Notes under the pieces: generated by a model | Told to the model about the DNA's origin: nothing | The model's input: only the letters and a program-made list of their open reading frames with translations | Databases searched by the model: none | From: Heliopora coerulea | Taxonomy: Eukaryota; Cnidaria; Anthozoa; Scleralcyonacea; Helioporidae | Length of the DNA stretch: 64,000 bases | Assembly: GCA_030142905.1 (NCBI GenBank) | Contig: JASJOG010000010.1 | Location: 117,001-181,000, forward strand | Direction of reading: 5' to 3' | In this document: in pieces, positions 23,496 to 33,865 of the stretch | How positions within the stretch are numbered: position 1 is the stretch's first letter | How the letters are laid out: the number at the start of each line of letters is the position of its first letter | Position numbers and translations under genes: made by a program

Positions 23496-25337
23496 ATGGA
23501 TTACATAAATCGAGATAAACATTCAAAATCGGATTGTGTAACCAACAACAAAGCAAAAAAGAATAATATATTTCGTACCGAGTACAACCCCTACATTAAT
23601 ACTGAGCCTGAGGTTAGTGTTCAACAATCGATTTCAAATATACAAGGGTTTAAAATAGCTTCTTTAAACGTTTCCAGTTTGCTAAAACATATTGATGAAC
23701 TTAGGATTTTTATGAACCATAAAGAAATAGATATTATAACAATTAACGAGACCCGATTAGACAATAGCATCTCAATTCAATTAATAGCAATTCAAGGTTA
23801 TAGTTGGACATGCAAACATAGAAATAGATCTGGTGGTGGTATTGGATTCTACATTAAGAATTCAATTAATTATCAAATTAGATCTGATTTAAATGATTCT
23901 GACATTGAAATTCTTACAATTGAAATTGTCAAAAAAAATGTAAAGCCTTTCTTAATTACCACATGGTATCGCCCACCAAGCGATTCAATTGAATCTCTCT
24001 ATGAATTCGAGAATTGTTTGCAATTGATTGATCAAACCGATAAAGAAAGCATAATCTTAGGTGATATGAATTATGACTCCTTTCCCACTGAAATTTCATC
24101 TCAAGCTTTTGAACTTAAATTTATCACAAGATTTTACCAATATGAGCAACTAATTAAAGATCCAACCAGAGTTACTGAAAATAGTCAAACTCTTATTGAT
24201 CATTTTTATACCACAAATTCTAATTATATTATTTCATGCGGAGTTTCAACTGTATGCATAAGTGACCATTATTTAATTTATGGGATCAGAAAATCTAAAT
24301 TTATTAAGGAAAGAGGGAAAATAATCGAATATCGTGACTATAAGAAATTTGATAAGGAAGCATTTTTATACGATCTGCAAAATGCCTTTTTCAACTTTAA
24401 CCTTAACCAGGAAGATGTGAATTTATCTCGGCTAATTTGGAAGAACATGTTTTTTAAAATTTGGGATAAACATGCGCCGATAAAAAAGCGGAAAATATCG
24501 AGTAAGCGTCTGGCATGGCTAACGAGTGATTTAATACACGAAAAGCACCATCTTAAATTCTTACATAGAAAGGCGCGTTCAAACAATACTACTGAGAGTT
24601 GGCTGACTTCCAAGAAGGGAGAAAATCGTTACAACAGACACATAAAAAATTCTAAACATTATTATGAAAAAAGGTTACATAGCCATTCGGGTAATATAAA
24701 GCAGACCTGGAAAACAATTAATGAAATTTTGAATAAATCTTCAAGTAGGAACAAAATTAATGAAATAAAAGATGAAAATGGAGAGATACTTGATGAAACA
24801 TCTATTTCAAATGCGTTTAATAAATACTTTGTTGAATTAGGCGAAAAGTTAGCTAGTGAAATTCCTCAATCTAATGTTTCCCCTATGAGTTTTTTTAATG
24901 AAATTAATCTTCAAAAACATGCATTTCCCTATTTTTATGAAATTGCAGCTAACGACGTTCAATTACTTCTTCAAAATTTAAATACCAATAAAGTATCTGG
25001 AATAGACGGTATATCTGCAACAATTTTAAAAGTAGCAGCACCATGTATTTCGCCATCTGTCACATTAATATTTAATCAGTCTATTTCAACAGGAGTTTTC
25101 CCAAATGATTGGAAAATTTCCAGAGTCATGTCTATTTATAAATCGGGGGCCAAGGATGAAATGACAAATTACAGGCCAATTTCTATAATATCGGTAGTTG
25201 CAAGAATTTTTGAAAAGCTAATCTACAACCAGATCTATGAATATTTAAACAACTATAACTTCATAACAAATTCCCAACATGGGTTTCGACCTTTTCATTC
25301 AACAGTTACTGCGTTATTACTTATTAGACATTACTAA
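23496..25337 (+). pseudogene. LINE ORF2, AP endonuclease and start of reverse transcriptase
   Basis: Residues ~50-275 form an apurinic-type endonuclease: FKIASLNVSSL at the start, INETRLD (catalytic Glu), TTWYRPPSD, LGDMNYDS (Asp/Asn) and CISDHYLI (Ser-Asp-His). A basic linker follows, then RT fingers (NKVSGIDGISATILK; YRPISIISVVARIFEKLI; QHGFRPFHSTVTALL). The frame is lost at 25314-25327, where TTATTAC is followed by TTATTAG: a 7 bp tandem duplication. The palm continues in the next frame from 25322. The intact enzyme would nick target DNA and prime reverse transcription there. Confidence 0.85.
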
Positions 25338-26319
25338 TAAATGGTATCTAAGTATTGATATCGGCAAAATTAATGGGGTCGTATTTTTGGATCTCAAAAA
25401 AGCATTTGATACTGTTGATCATGATATTTTGTTAGATAAAATTGGATATTATGGAATTAAGGGGTCTGCGTATTCCTGGCTAAAGTCTAATCTGTCAAAC
25501 AGGACCCAGTATTGTTATGTGAATGACAACCAATCTAGCCCGCTAATAATGAAAACAGGTATACCACAAGGTTCAGGCTTAGGACCATTGTTATTTCTTA
25601 TATACATCAATGATTTACCAAATTGCTTAAAAAAGTCAGAACCGCATTTGCTTGCGGACGATACTCGAATTGCAACAGCAAGCCATGATATGAATGAAAT
25701 TGTTGAAACATTGAGCGATGATTTAAATAATGTTGCGAACTGGTTGACCGCAAACAAATTAACTCTTAATAAAAGCAAAACGGAATATATGTTCATTGGT
25801 TCTAAGAAACGATTGAGCCAATTAACATTTAATCCAACTATATATGTAGGAAATTTCAATATTAAAAGGGTAGAAAAGACAAAATCCTTGGGTCTGAATA
25901 TAGATGAGTCTTTGAGCTGGAATGCGCACATTGATTACATTATAAGTAAAGTCACTTCCGGTCTTGGTATTCTTCGACAGTTACGAGATATGGTTGATTT
26001 CTCTACCTTACTAGTTATATACAATTCGTTAATCCAACCGTATTTCGATTATTGTGCACAAATATGGGGTTGTCTCGGTAGTACATTAATAAATAAACTA
26101 CAGAAACTCCAAAATAGAGCATTTCGTATAATTACTAGAGAGAGTTATTCAACAAGATCACCTGACATTCTAAGTAGACTAAATATTTCAAATCTTGAGC
26201 AAAGAAGAAATCAGCAACTTTCGATTCTTATGTACAAAATAAATAAGAAATTGGTTCCCGACTACTTGGGAGATATGTTTACAAATACCTGTGATATAAT
26301 GATTGGAGACGTTCTCTGA
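25279..26319 (+). pseudogene. LINE ORF2, reverse transcriptase palm and thumb
   Basis: Continues ORF2 after the 7 bp duplication; the true continuation starts at about 25325. RT blocks are present: FLDLKKAFDTVDHDILL (first catalytic Asp), GIPQGSGLGPLLFLIYINDL, then HLLADDTRI, where the usual [F/Y]ADD is LADD, keeping both catalytic Asp. The connection region follows (ANKLTLNKSKTEYMF; LGLNIDESLSWNAHI). The last ~7 codons before the stop at 26319 are foreign: they come from the insert at 26299-26475. Confidence 0.85.
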
Positions 26320-26475
26320 CCAAAATTATATTTTTTTTATTTCGACGAGCTTTCGGCCACTAGACTGTGGTCTTCGACAGGTACACAAAAACTCGTCGAA
26401 ATAAAAAAAATATAATTTTGGTCAGAGAACGTCTCCAATCATTATGCCTCTACCTGATCGCGCTTCATCCATATT
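26299..26475 (-). mobile_element. 177 bp Penelope-like mini-insert with hammerhead-like centre
   Basis: Inserted in LINE ORF2. A 13 bp target duplication TACCTGTGATATA flanks it (26286-26298 and 26476-26488), and removing the insert plus one copy reopens the LINE frame. It consists of a perfect 54 bp inverted repeat (26296-26349 and 26392-26445), a 42 bp spacer and a 30 bp tail. Read on the minus strand the spacer contains CTGTCGA, a CCAC/GTGG stem and GAAAGCTCGTC, matching the hammerhead layout CUGANGA-stem II-GAAA-..UC with one core change (A6 to U). Penelope-like retroelements are known to carry minimal hammerheads in their terminal repeats; assignment to that class is inferred. Confidence 0.7.
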
Positions 26476-26644
26476 TACCTGTGATATACATAATCATAAT
26501 ACTAGACAGTCAGATGTCAATTTGGCTCTGCCAAAGCCAAGAACAAATTATATGAAATGCTCATTTAGCTATAGAGGCGCAGAAAATTGGAATACATTAC
26601 ACAATAGCCTTAAGAAAGCGTTACCATTTTCAAATCTTTGCTAA
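26476..26644 (+). pseudogene. LINE ORF2 C-terminus after the insert
   Basis: Resumes exactly at the target duplication with CDIHNHNTRQSDVNLALPKP and RTNYMKCSFSYRGAENWNTL, ending at TAA 26642-26644. The HNHNTR..LPKPRT..SFSYRGA..WN pattern is the usual C-terminus of CR1/L2-type ORF2 proteins. It is separated from the RT core only by the insert. Confidence 0.85.
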
Positions 26645-26929
26645 GACGTAACATGAGATAATAAAATATTTATGTACACATTTATCTACATGCACCGATG
26701 CACGCGTATATATATAACTGTATTTCAGTATATAATTTATATTTGTTTTTATTGTGATTTGTTTATCTATAAATTTAGTTTTATTATTGTAAATAGTAGT
26801 TAAGAATAGTTTGTCAATTCTTGTAAATAAGCACGGCCAGTTGGAAGATCACTCTTTTTTTCTTTTCCCTTTTATAACAGTGAAATTGTACTGTGTAAAA
26901 AAATAGTAAATAATAATAATAATAATAAC
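26645..26929 (+). other. LINE 3' untranslated region and AAT-repeat tail
   Basis: AT-rich sequence ending in an (AAT)n run at about 26910-26928, immediately before Harbinger GATCG blocks resume at 26944. The simple-repeat tail marks the 3' end used for target-primed reverse transcription in CR1/L2-type elements. Confidence 0.75.
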
Positions 26930-27054
26930 ATGGGAACACTGGTTCAGCGATCTTGGCGATCTCAGCGATCGGCATGTACCCCAGCATACCTTTCGCGGGG
27001 AAAGTCCATGATATCAACCACTGACCTCTGGTATCAACACTTGTTAAAATCAAG

Positions 27055-27952
27055 ATGGCTGATGAAATATCGAATGATTGTTTTATGGAAGAAGTCCAGA
27101 AATACGATTACCTGTATAACAGGAATTCACGTGATTACAAGGACAAGTATAAGAAACTTAATGCTTGGAGCGAAGTCGAAGAAAAGTTCGATATGACCCC
27201 ACGAGAAGCGGATAAGAAATTCAAGAACATACGAAATGCATATGGCCGGTATTTGAAGAAAGTGAAAAGTATCCCATCTGGCTCGGAAAGAGACGCCGAT
27301 CCCACACCGAGAGAATTTGCTTCTCTTGGATGATTAGATAAACATATCTGCCATCGACCAACAGCCGGAAATTTTGACCTTGAGAGGTGCGAAACGAATA
27401 CCAACTCTAACGAAAGGATTACTAACTCCAACGAATCGAATACCAACTCAAACGAAACGAATACCAACTCCAGCGAAGAGAATACCTCTTACTATGAACT
27501 TGACGGTGACATTTCTGTTATCATTGGTGATGAGGGAGAGGCCACAGATTTAACTGCCCAGGTAGATGTGGACACCACAAGTCCTTCCAGTTGTGCGAGT
27601 AAATAATCGTCAAGTAATGAACAAAGCCACACAGATACAAGCTCAACCAAGAATAAAAGATCTGTAAGACTCTGGAGTTCTCATAACAAAAAAAAAGTTT
27701 AAAAAGGCTGAAATCGACATTGTTTTGATTGAGACTGCTACCAGCTTAAACAAGCAGTTTCAGCGTATACAAGATTTAAGTCGTCCAAAACAACAAGTGG
27801 ATGAGGGTGAAGATGGCCTCTTTTGTCGAAGTTTAGCAAACGTTTTGAGAAGGCTTCCACCAAGAAACAAGGGCCTGATACGGCTCCAGATAGAGCAGCT
27901 GTTCGATCAGGCACAGGTTTCTGCTTTACCGATGGAATACCCTCGAGACTGA
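27055..27952 (+). pseudogene. MADF-BESS accessory protein of the Harbinger element, decayed
   Basis: Starts with ATG at 27055. Residues ~8-92 form a MADF domain (Myb/SANT-like DNA binding): FMEEVQKYDYLYN, Tyr/Lys-rich YKKLNAWSEVEEKF, then KKFKNIRNAYGRYLKKVK. TGA at 27331-27333 stands where a Trp codon is expected (ASLG-stop-LDKHICHRPTAGNF), after which the frame continues through an Asn/Ser/Thr-rich linker to TAA near 27604. In another frame (27725-27952) a BESS-like motif follows: DGLFCRSLANVLRRLPPRNK and then LIRLQIEQLFDQAQ. MADF/Myb proteins are the usual second gene of PIF/Harbinger elements, helping nuclear import and terminal-repeat binding of the transposase. At least one nonsense change and one shift make it a pseudogene. 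No transposase gene is left in this element. Confidence 0.75.
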
Positions 27953-28299
27953 GGAAATAATGCATTTGCATATTCAAATGGATTACAACTGCAGAATCAA
28001 GAGCAACTATCTTTCCAGACAGTTTCAGGAAACCAAAACTTCCACGTATGTAATACTGGCTCTGAACATGAAAGAGCCTATCAGGAATTATAGAAACAAT
28101 GAGTCATTTTTCACTCCAGTTATTTTGGTACTCTTATAACCCTGTCATATTTACCACATCCAGTTTATACAAGTAATGAAAACTTGACAGGCAATATATC
28201 GCTGTACTACAATGACTACATGTTATATGATTCACTTCTGACTTATATGATTTGGTGTAGTGTTATTTGAAACTATAGAAAATCAACTTGTATCACCAA

Positions 28300-28631
28300 G
28301 TTTTCCTGATATCTTAGTTATAATACATATTTTAATAAATAAACAGTGTATTTTTCATAATCATTGCACAAATATGTCACAAGGAGCATTCTGTGCCAGA
28401 GGTCAATACCGCTGATCAGGTTTGTGATCACTGCGATCGCCGAGTTTAATTTTTGAGCGATCGCAGTGATTGTATGGAAACCAGGCTTTAGAAAATTTTC
28501 TATCTTGGCGATCGCGATCGCCGCACGCGTTGAGATCGCTACGATCGCTGAGTTCACGGTTTCCATATGATCGCTGCGATCCCTGAGTTCATTTTTTTGA
28601 GCGATCGTAGCGATTATATGGAAACCAGGCC
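28300..28631. mobile_element. PIF/Harbinger element, right end
   Basis: GATCG-rich subterminal blocks leading to the terminus ATATGGAAACCAGGCC and the TAA duplication at 28632-28634. An inner terminus-like GGAAACCAGGCTTTA lies at about 28475-28488. The inner part (about 28305-28470) is repeated almost base for base at 29036-29205. Interval 27953-28299 just before it is AT-rich element interior without a gene. Confidence 0.8.
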
Positions 28632-28634
28632 TAA

Positions 28635-29045
28635 GAGTTGCAGGTTTGTACGCGACGCAAGTTTTCTTTTTTACGAAAGTTTTACAGAGGAAAAAGTAGG
28701 TCTTTTAATTCTCTCTACTCGTTCTCCTTTCGACAAAACTTCCAGAACATTTGCTTGTAGTATTTGTTGTATGTTATGTATTTTTCCGATTTTTGGACAG
28801 CAATAAAAATTCAGAACTCGTTCATGTTTTCTTTGTTCATTTCGTCGGTTTCGTAATTCGTTTCATCTTCGTCACCAAGTCTTGTACCTCCGGATGAATA
28901 CTTCTATATAAATCTTTATCATAGCACTTCTTATAGATATTTGTAACCAACTTTGAGATAATGTAGAATTTATTAGTTTTTTTAAACAAAACTTATCAAA
29001 AAAAAAATTTGCTACTCATAAGCTGTCCGTGATGCTGATATCTTA
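28635..29045 (+). repeat. Unclassified repeat family, copy A, part 2
   Basis: Continuation of copy A after the Harbinger element. GAGTTGCAGGTTTGTACGC corresponds to the inverted AACCTGCAACCCTTACG of copies B (about 30536) and C (about 33483), where the sequence is uninterrupted. Read on the minus strand, 28896-28811 keeps an open tail GDEDETNYETDEMNKENMNE ending Phe-stop, partly conserved in copies B and C; this is the best hint of former coding capacity in the family. It ends at CTGATATCT (29036-29044), where Harbinger interior sequence takes over. Confidence 0.6.
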
Positions 29046-29947
29046 GTTATAATACATATTTTAATAAATAAACAGTGCATTTTTCATAATCATTGCACAA
29101 ATATGTCACAAGGAGCATTCTGTGCCAGAGGTCAATACCGTTGATCAGGTTTGTGATCACTGCGATCGCCGAGTTTAATTTTTGAGCGATCACAGTGATC
29201 GACAAAACTTTTTTGTTATATGAGGGGTTACAAGTCTCGTCAGGGGCTCAAGCCTATTTGGAGACATCCTGAAAAACCTAGAATAAAAGACAGACAGTGA
29301 AATTGAAGTCTTGTGCTTTGCAGTTTTTTATTGGTTCATGTTGAATTGAAATTTCAGATTTCTCCTAAGACTTAACATACAAAAGCGAGTTTTTCTGTGT
29401 TCAAACTTTTATACAAGAATGTCCAAAAGTCTTTTTCTTCAAGTCTTTTCACCGGAAAATAGGCTTTATAAAGATATTACTTTTATCACCTGTCCACTAA
29501 GTTTGGCTAGCATACAGTGTGTACCTCAGTCAACACACATTACAAACAATTAAATAGTTTACTCACTGACTTTCGATAGATTTAAATCATTACAAGAAAT
29601 GAGCATACCTAGTACATACCTGAAAAACAATTCTCGGTCAAAGATTCGGAGTTCACTAACAAGCGTGTGGTAGGCACCATATTGTATTCGTCTTTTAAAA
29701 ATTTCCCATACCCAAAATCGGTGCTTTCTTCGTCTTTGCAACTGACGTCGCCTTTGGAGTAGCACAAGTAAGAAAAAATAATTTGCTTGGACTAACAGTC
29801 TTTCATCGATGGCCGACATTCACTTTGGCGCGGACAGAACATCCTACAATTGTAGCGATCTCAGCGTACGGAAACCAGGTCACACTTTTCAGCGATCGTA
29901 GCGATTGTAGCGATCGCGCAATCGTAGCTATCATATGGAAACCAGGT
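29046..29947 (-). mobile_element. Second PIF/Harbinger relic with transposase 5' end
   Basis: The right terminus is intact: GATCG blocks and ATATGGAAACCAGGT followed by TTA at 29948-29950, abutting repeat copy B. Its left part starts inside Harbinger interior sequence at 29046 (a near copy of 28314-28470) with no terminus, so the element is rearranged or deleted. The interval 29206-29619 looks like intronic or truncated element sequence. It contains the transposase first exon on the minus strand. Confidence 0.7.
29620..29819 (-). pseudogene. HARBI1-type transposase, N-terminal exon only
   Basis: Minus-strand exon from ATG at 29819 to a donor (TTCAG before GTATGTAC; last exon base 29620). Residues ~24-66 read RRRQLQRRRKHRFWVWEIFK, then RRIQYGAYHTLVSELR and FDRELFFR, the conserved start of PIF/Harbinger transposases (basic stretch, W-x-R..., GxYxxL...EL, D...FFR). 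The DDE catalytic part is absent from the window, so this is a remnant. The exon lies ~130 bp inside the terminus, as expected for an element transcribed inward from that end. Confidence 0.65.
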
Positions 29948-29950
29948 TTA

Positions 29951-31771
29951 ACAAATCATAAGAGATCCATTCTGACAATTCTACTGATAAAGAATGGATG
30001 TTCACATCAAAAGCCTGTATTAAGTGAGATCTTGAGGTATTTCGTGTCGTTTTTCAATCAAATTTCTCACTAATTTTGGTTTAAATTAGATGACCAGACT
30101 TTCCGTTTTAAGAGTGGAGCATTCTCTTAGGTTACCGGTCAGATATCAGCGTTACGGATAGCTCATGATTGAAAAATTTTCTTGATACTTTTTATCTTAA
30201 AAACACTGATTAATCCTACATTATCTTAAAGTTGGTTACAAATGTCTATTAGAACTGCTATGATGAAGATTTATGCTAAGTATTCAATCGTAGATACAAG
30301 ACTGTGGTGACGAAGATGAAAAGAATTACGAAACCGACGAAATAAGCAAAAAATCATAAATGAGTTCAACATTTTTATTGTTGACCAAAAATCGGAAAAC
30401 ACAAAATATATAACAAAATACAACAAGCAAACCTTGTGCAAGTTTTGTTTAAAAGAACGACTAGAGAGCAGTAAAATACGTACTTTTTTCCTCTGTAAAA
30501 CTTTCGCAAAAAGGAAAAATGGCGTACCATAAAAACCTGCAACCCTTACGTATTTTGAACTAAGCATTCAGCGGTACCTCAGTCCAAAGGGTTCAACGGT
30601 GAATTTGCTAAAAGAAGACTGCTTTAAACTTTTAAACTTTCTTGAGAGGTTTTAAATTCCTGATGAAAACATTACTGGTCAAATACGGTAAAGGTCATCA
30701 TCCACAAGCCACCTGAGAGGCAAGAAAGACTGAAGTGGACAACCTTTTCGCCGAAGGATAGTTTGATGACCAAAAACAAGTAGCAGCGTGTTACCTGGTA
30801 GTTGTTTACCTTGCATTTTTATTTCGAGCCAGAAATACATCCCAACGTCTTGAGTGGGGCGACATTTCATACGGAGAATGATCCTGAGTGAATGAGGCAA
30901 TAAAATTCTTGTGTGGAAAGCCCAGAGAGCATCCAAAGTCTGTTGCGGCCTGTACAAGTCTTCTGGACGATGAGTGTTTTATCCCACTTCTCAAACAATT
31001 GACCATGAACGCTGTCCGATTAAATACTACAAAATATTCAAAAACCATCATCCCACAGAGATGAATGAACTAGAATCTTATTCTACTTTACCACTAAACA
31101 CTAGCAAAGTCCAGGCGATAATATTTGGTACTAGAAGTATCCCTTAGGGAAGAATGAAGTCGGGAAGCCACTTTTGAAAGCTGCTCAAAACAATTCCGTT
31201 AGTAGAACTTGTATTTCAAAGCTACTCGATTCAGACGTACCTGTAATTGTGTAGCTCAGGTAAGTGGTTGCTAGAAAGTGACAAGTCTCGAGATTTATAC
31301 AAATCAGCATTTATTCAACTTCAAAGAAGAATTTCATTTACATTTAGCCGCTTAGTAAATGTCCTGACAGCAAACGAGTTCCCTTACGTCTTTTGTTCAT
31401 ATTCATGAAAAAGAACCAAGACCAAGCGTTGCTGCAAAATATGAACAGTTGGCCAATGCATATTCCAAGGAGCTAACTTTGAGAACTGCTCTTTCAAGTT
31501 ATAAATTGTCCAGTTACTAAGATGGCCTCCGAAAGTGAAACCAGCCGCAAGCACCAAGAAAGGCATTTCGTTTGCCGGTCTTAAATCATTTACTGGCTTC
31601 AGTGTTCAAACGATGTAAACAACTTGCGAGAGATCCATACTAGGCAAAAAAGAACGAGACCAAATCGATTTGTTTAAATACGTATCCAAGTAACTTAAGT
31701 AAGGTTTGGTCAACAACATACCAGTCCCCAGGTTTAAACACGGCATTCTTGAGTGACCGGAATTGTTGGAT

Positions 31772-31817
<46 letters not shown>
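29951..31817 (-). repeat. Unclassified repeat family, copy B (inverted to A)
   Basis: Read on the minus strand it runs from the (TA)n tract at 31773-31817 through the same landmarks as copy A to AAGAGATCCATTCTGACAAT near 29958 (complement sense). It lacks the two insertions found in A (the 280 bp MITE and the large Harbinger), so it records both empty sites. Frames at 30679-30957 and 30806-31051 (-) match those of copy A with point changes. Copies A and B face each other with their inner ends at the second Harbinger relic. Confidence 0.7.
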
Positions 31818-31820
<3 letters not shown>

Positions 31821-32879
31821 GCACATACCTCGCAGGTGGATAGTGTTTTTCACGCGATCTGATTGGTTCCTCCAGCTCGGAATATCCTGCACTATTCACC
31901 TCCAAGCAAAACAAGATGGCGTCCAGTTTTGTTTCAGTTATTGAAGAGGGAAATTGTTTTAAATAAACTAAGGTGCCATGTCAGACAATATTAAAAAAGT
32001 AACGAAATTTGGCAATCAAGCATCCAGGAATATGTATCTCTTTTACAATTCAGCGATAAAAGCACTCATAATGTGTTTCAAAATGTTTTGTTTACAAACA
32101 GTGAGCGAGCGACAACCCGACGTTCCGTAAAATTGTCTTAAAAATTTAAAGAAGTAATTGCGTGCAAACAATTATGCGAGGTATATGCTAAAGCAATTAT
32201 TCACCTCAGTGTCGGTGAATTGTTTAGATATTTACCACGCCCCTTCGCGGCTCGGTAAATATCTACCACTATTCACTTCCACTTCGGTGAATAATTGTTA
32301 AATATACCGACATAAATTATTCAAAAGCTACAAAAATTTTTCTCCCTAGTCACCACGCGTGTAAAAGGACTCCACGCACGTCGAGATTAGTACCCTCGCC
32401 CGCTCGGGCCCTTGGCCCTTGCACCGCGCTTCATGTGGTGGGCGAGGGGATAACACGCGTCCTACGCACGTTCTGATTGGACGGGCCTCATTTTCTCTCA
32501 GAGTATAGAGACAGGATTGATGTCATTTTAATTTTGTATTAGAGAACAAAGACATGAATGATGTCACGAAAACTCCAGAAAACTTTGGTTATTTCACAAA
32601 ACTAGAAATACGTGCACGCACCAAACCCTCGCCCAGCTTTCCAATATACCTCTCGAAAATCCGAGTAAGATTGATAATTTTTCAAAATTGTCAAAAAGAC
32701 CAATTGTCCTTATTATAACTGGGAGAGGGAATGCAATAAGAAAACACAACATTTGGCCAGAAATATTAACATCCCAAACTGAAAATTATTTTATATTTAA
32801 ACTGCTTATCATCGTATTTACATTTAAAATTTCAATTCTATTTTATTAAAACAAAACGTTTGGTGAGAATAACCTTTAA
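31818..32879. other. Non-coding sequence with a compact palindrome
   Basis: No gene. At 32194-32297, CAATTATTCACC is mirrored by GGTGAATAATTG, with inner arms GATATTTACC and GGTAAATATC around a GC-rich centre (CGCCCCTTCGCGG): a ~104 bp palindromic element. A GC-rich block with CCTCGCCC and GGGCGAGGG inverted words lies at about 32389-32450. The remainder is unremarkable. Confidence 0.5.
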
Positions 32880-33606
32880 CGGTTTAATAAAAGATAAGAG
32901 ATCCATTCTGACAATACTACTGCTAAACAATGGATGCTCGTATCAAGACCCTGTATTAGTTGCGATCTTGAGGTATTTCGAGTCGTTTTCCAATCAAACT
33001 TTTCATTTATTTTGCTTTATAGAAAGATTTTTATTAGATAGCCAGGCTATCCGTCTTAAAATTGGAATATTCTCAAAGGTTACCGGTCGGATACCAGCAT
33101 TACGGACAGCTCATGATTCAAAAATTGTTTTTGATATCTTTTTTTTCTTAATAAATTCTACATCATCTCAAAGTTGGTTACAAATGTGCATTAGAAAAGC
33201 TATGATAAAGATTTATGCTAAGTATTCATCCGGAGGTACAACACTTCGGTGACGAAGATAAAATGAACTACGAAACCGACGAAATAATCAAAGAAAACAT
33301 GAACGAGTTCTGAATTTTTATTGCTAACCAAAAATCGGAAAAATACATAACATACGACAAAACACAACAAGCAAACCTTGTGCAAGTTTTGGTGGAAAGA
33401 AGAACGAGTAGAGAGTAGCGAAATACATACTTTTTTCCTCTGTAAAACTTTTGCAAAAAAAGAAAAATGGCGTAGCTTACAAACCTGCAACCCTTACGTA
33501 TTTTCAACTAAGCATTCAGCGACACCTCGACCCAAAGGGTTCAACGGTGAATTTGCAAAAAGAAGACTGCTTTAAACTTTTAAACTTTCTTGAGAGGTTT
33601 TAAAAT
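32880..33606 (-). repeat. Unclassified repeat family, copy C (partial)
   Basis: Same orientation as copy B. It covers the part of the family from AAGAGATCCATTCTGACAAT (32897) to TTGAGAGGTTTTAAA (about 33589-33603), and stops where copies A and B continue with ATGAAGG/ATGAAAAC text. It keeps the uninterrupted CCTTACGTATTTTCAACTAA (33490-33509), the empty site of the Harbinger insertion in copy A. Confidence 0.7.
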
Positions 33607-33865
33607 CCTCGCGCGAAATACACGCTACGTGCCGGGGAAGATCACGGGGTAAATCCACCGCTACCGCTAACTTAAAGTTATTTGTTTCTTGTTTCATTAT
33701 CCTTGATATATAACTCTAGGGTTCGAGATTTTGGACGGGTTTTTTTGAAATGCGGGACAATTGACAGAATCACAGAATAAAAAATGACTAGAAGGGTCAC
33801 TCGAGGATGTAACGTGTCCTCACTTTTTTGGAGCCGTTCTCATACTCTTCTCTCGACCAAAGTCG

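Larger units (their letters stand above)
22009..26929 (+). mobile_element. CR1/L2-like non-LTR retrotransposon, 5'-truncated
   Basis: About 4.9 kb LINE inserted into the Harbinger element. Order: ORF1 (21977-22807 as read), esterase segment (22749-23468), endonuclease-reverse transcriptase ORF2 (23496-26644, broken twice), 3' untranslated region and an AATAATAATAATAATAA tail at about 26910-26928. An esterase-like region before an APE endonuclease/RT and a short simple-repeat tail fit the CR1/L2 group. The 5' boundary is put at about 22009, where Harbinger GATCG blocks stop. No clear target duplication was found. It is inactive: ORF1 is shifted, ORF2 carries a 7 bp duplication and a 177 bp insertion. 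Confidence 0.85.

Noticed and set aside
22009..26929. CRISPR, phage or bacterial origin for any repeat array in the window
   Set aside because: Repeats are microsatellites, MITE blocks or tandem units; no spacer-repeat periodicity or prokaryotic gene is present.
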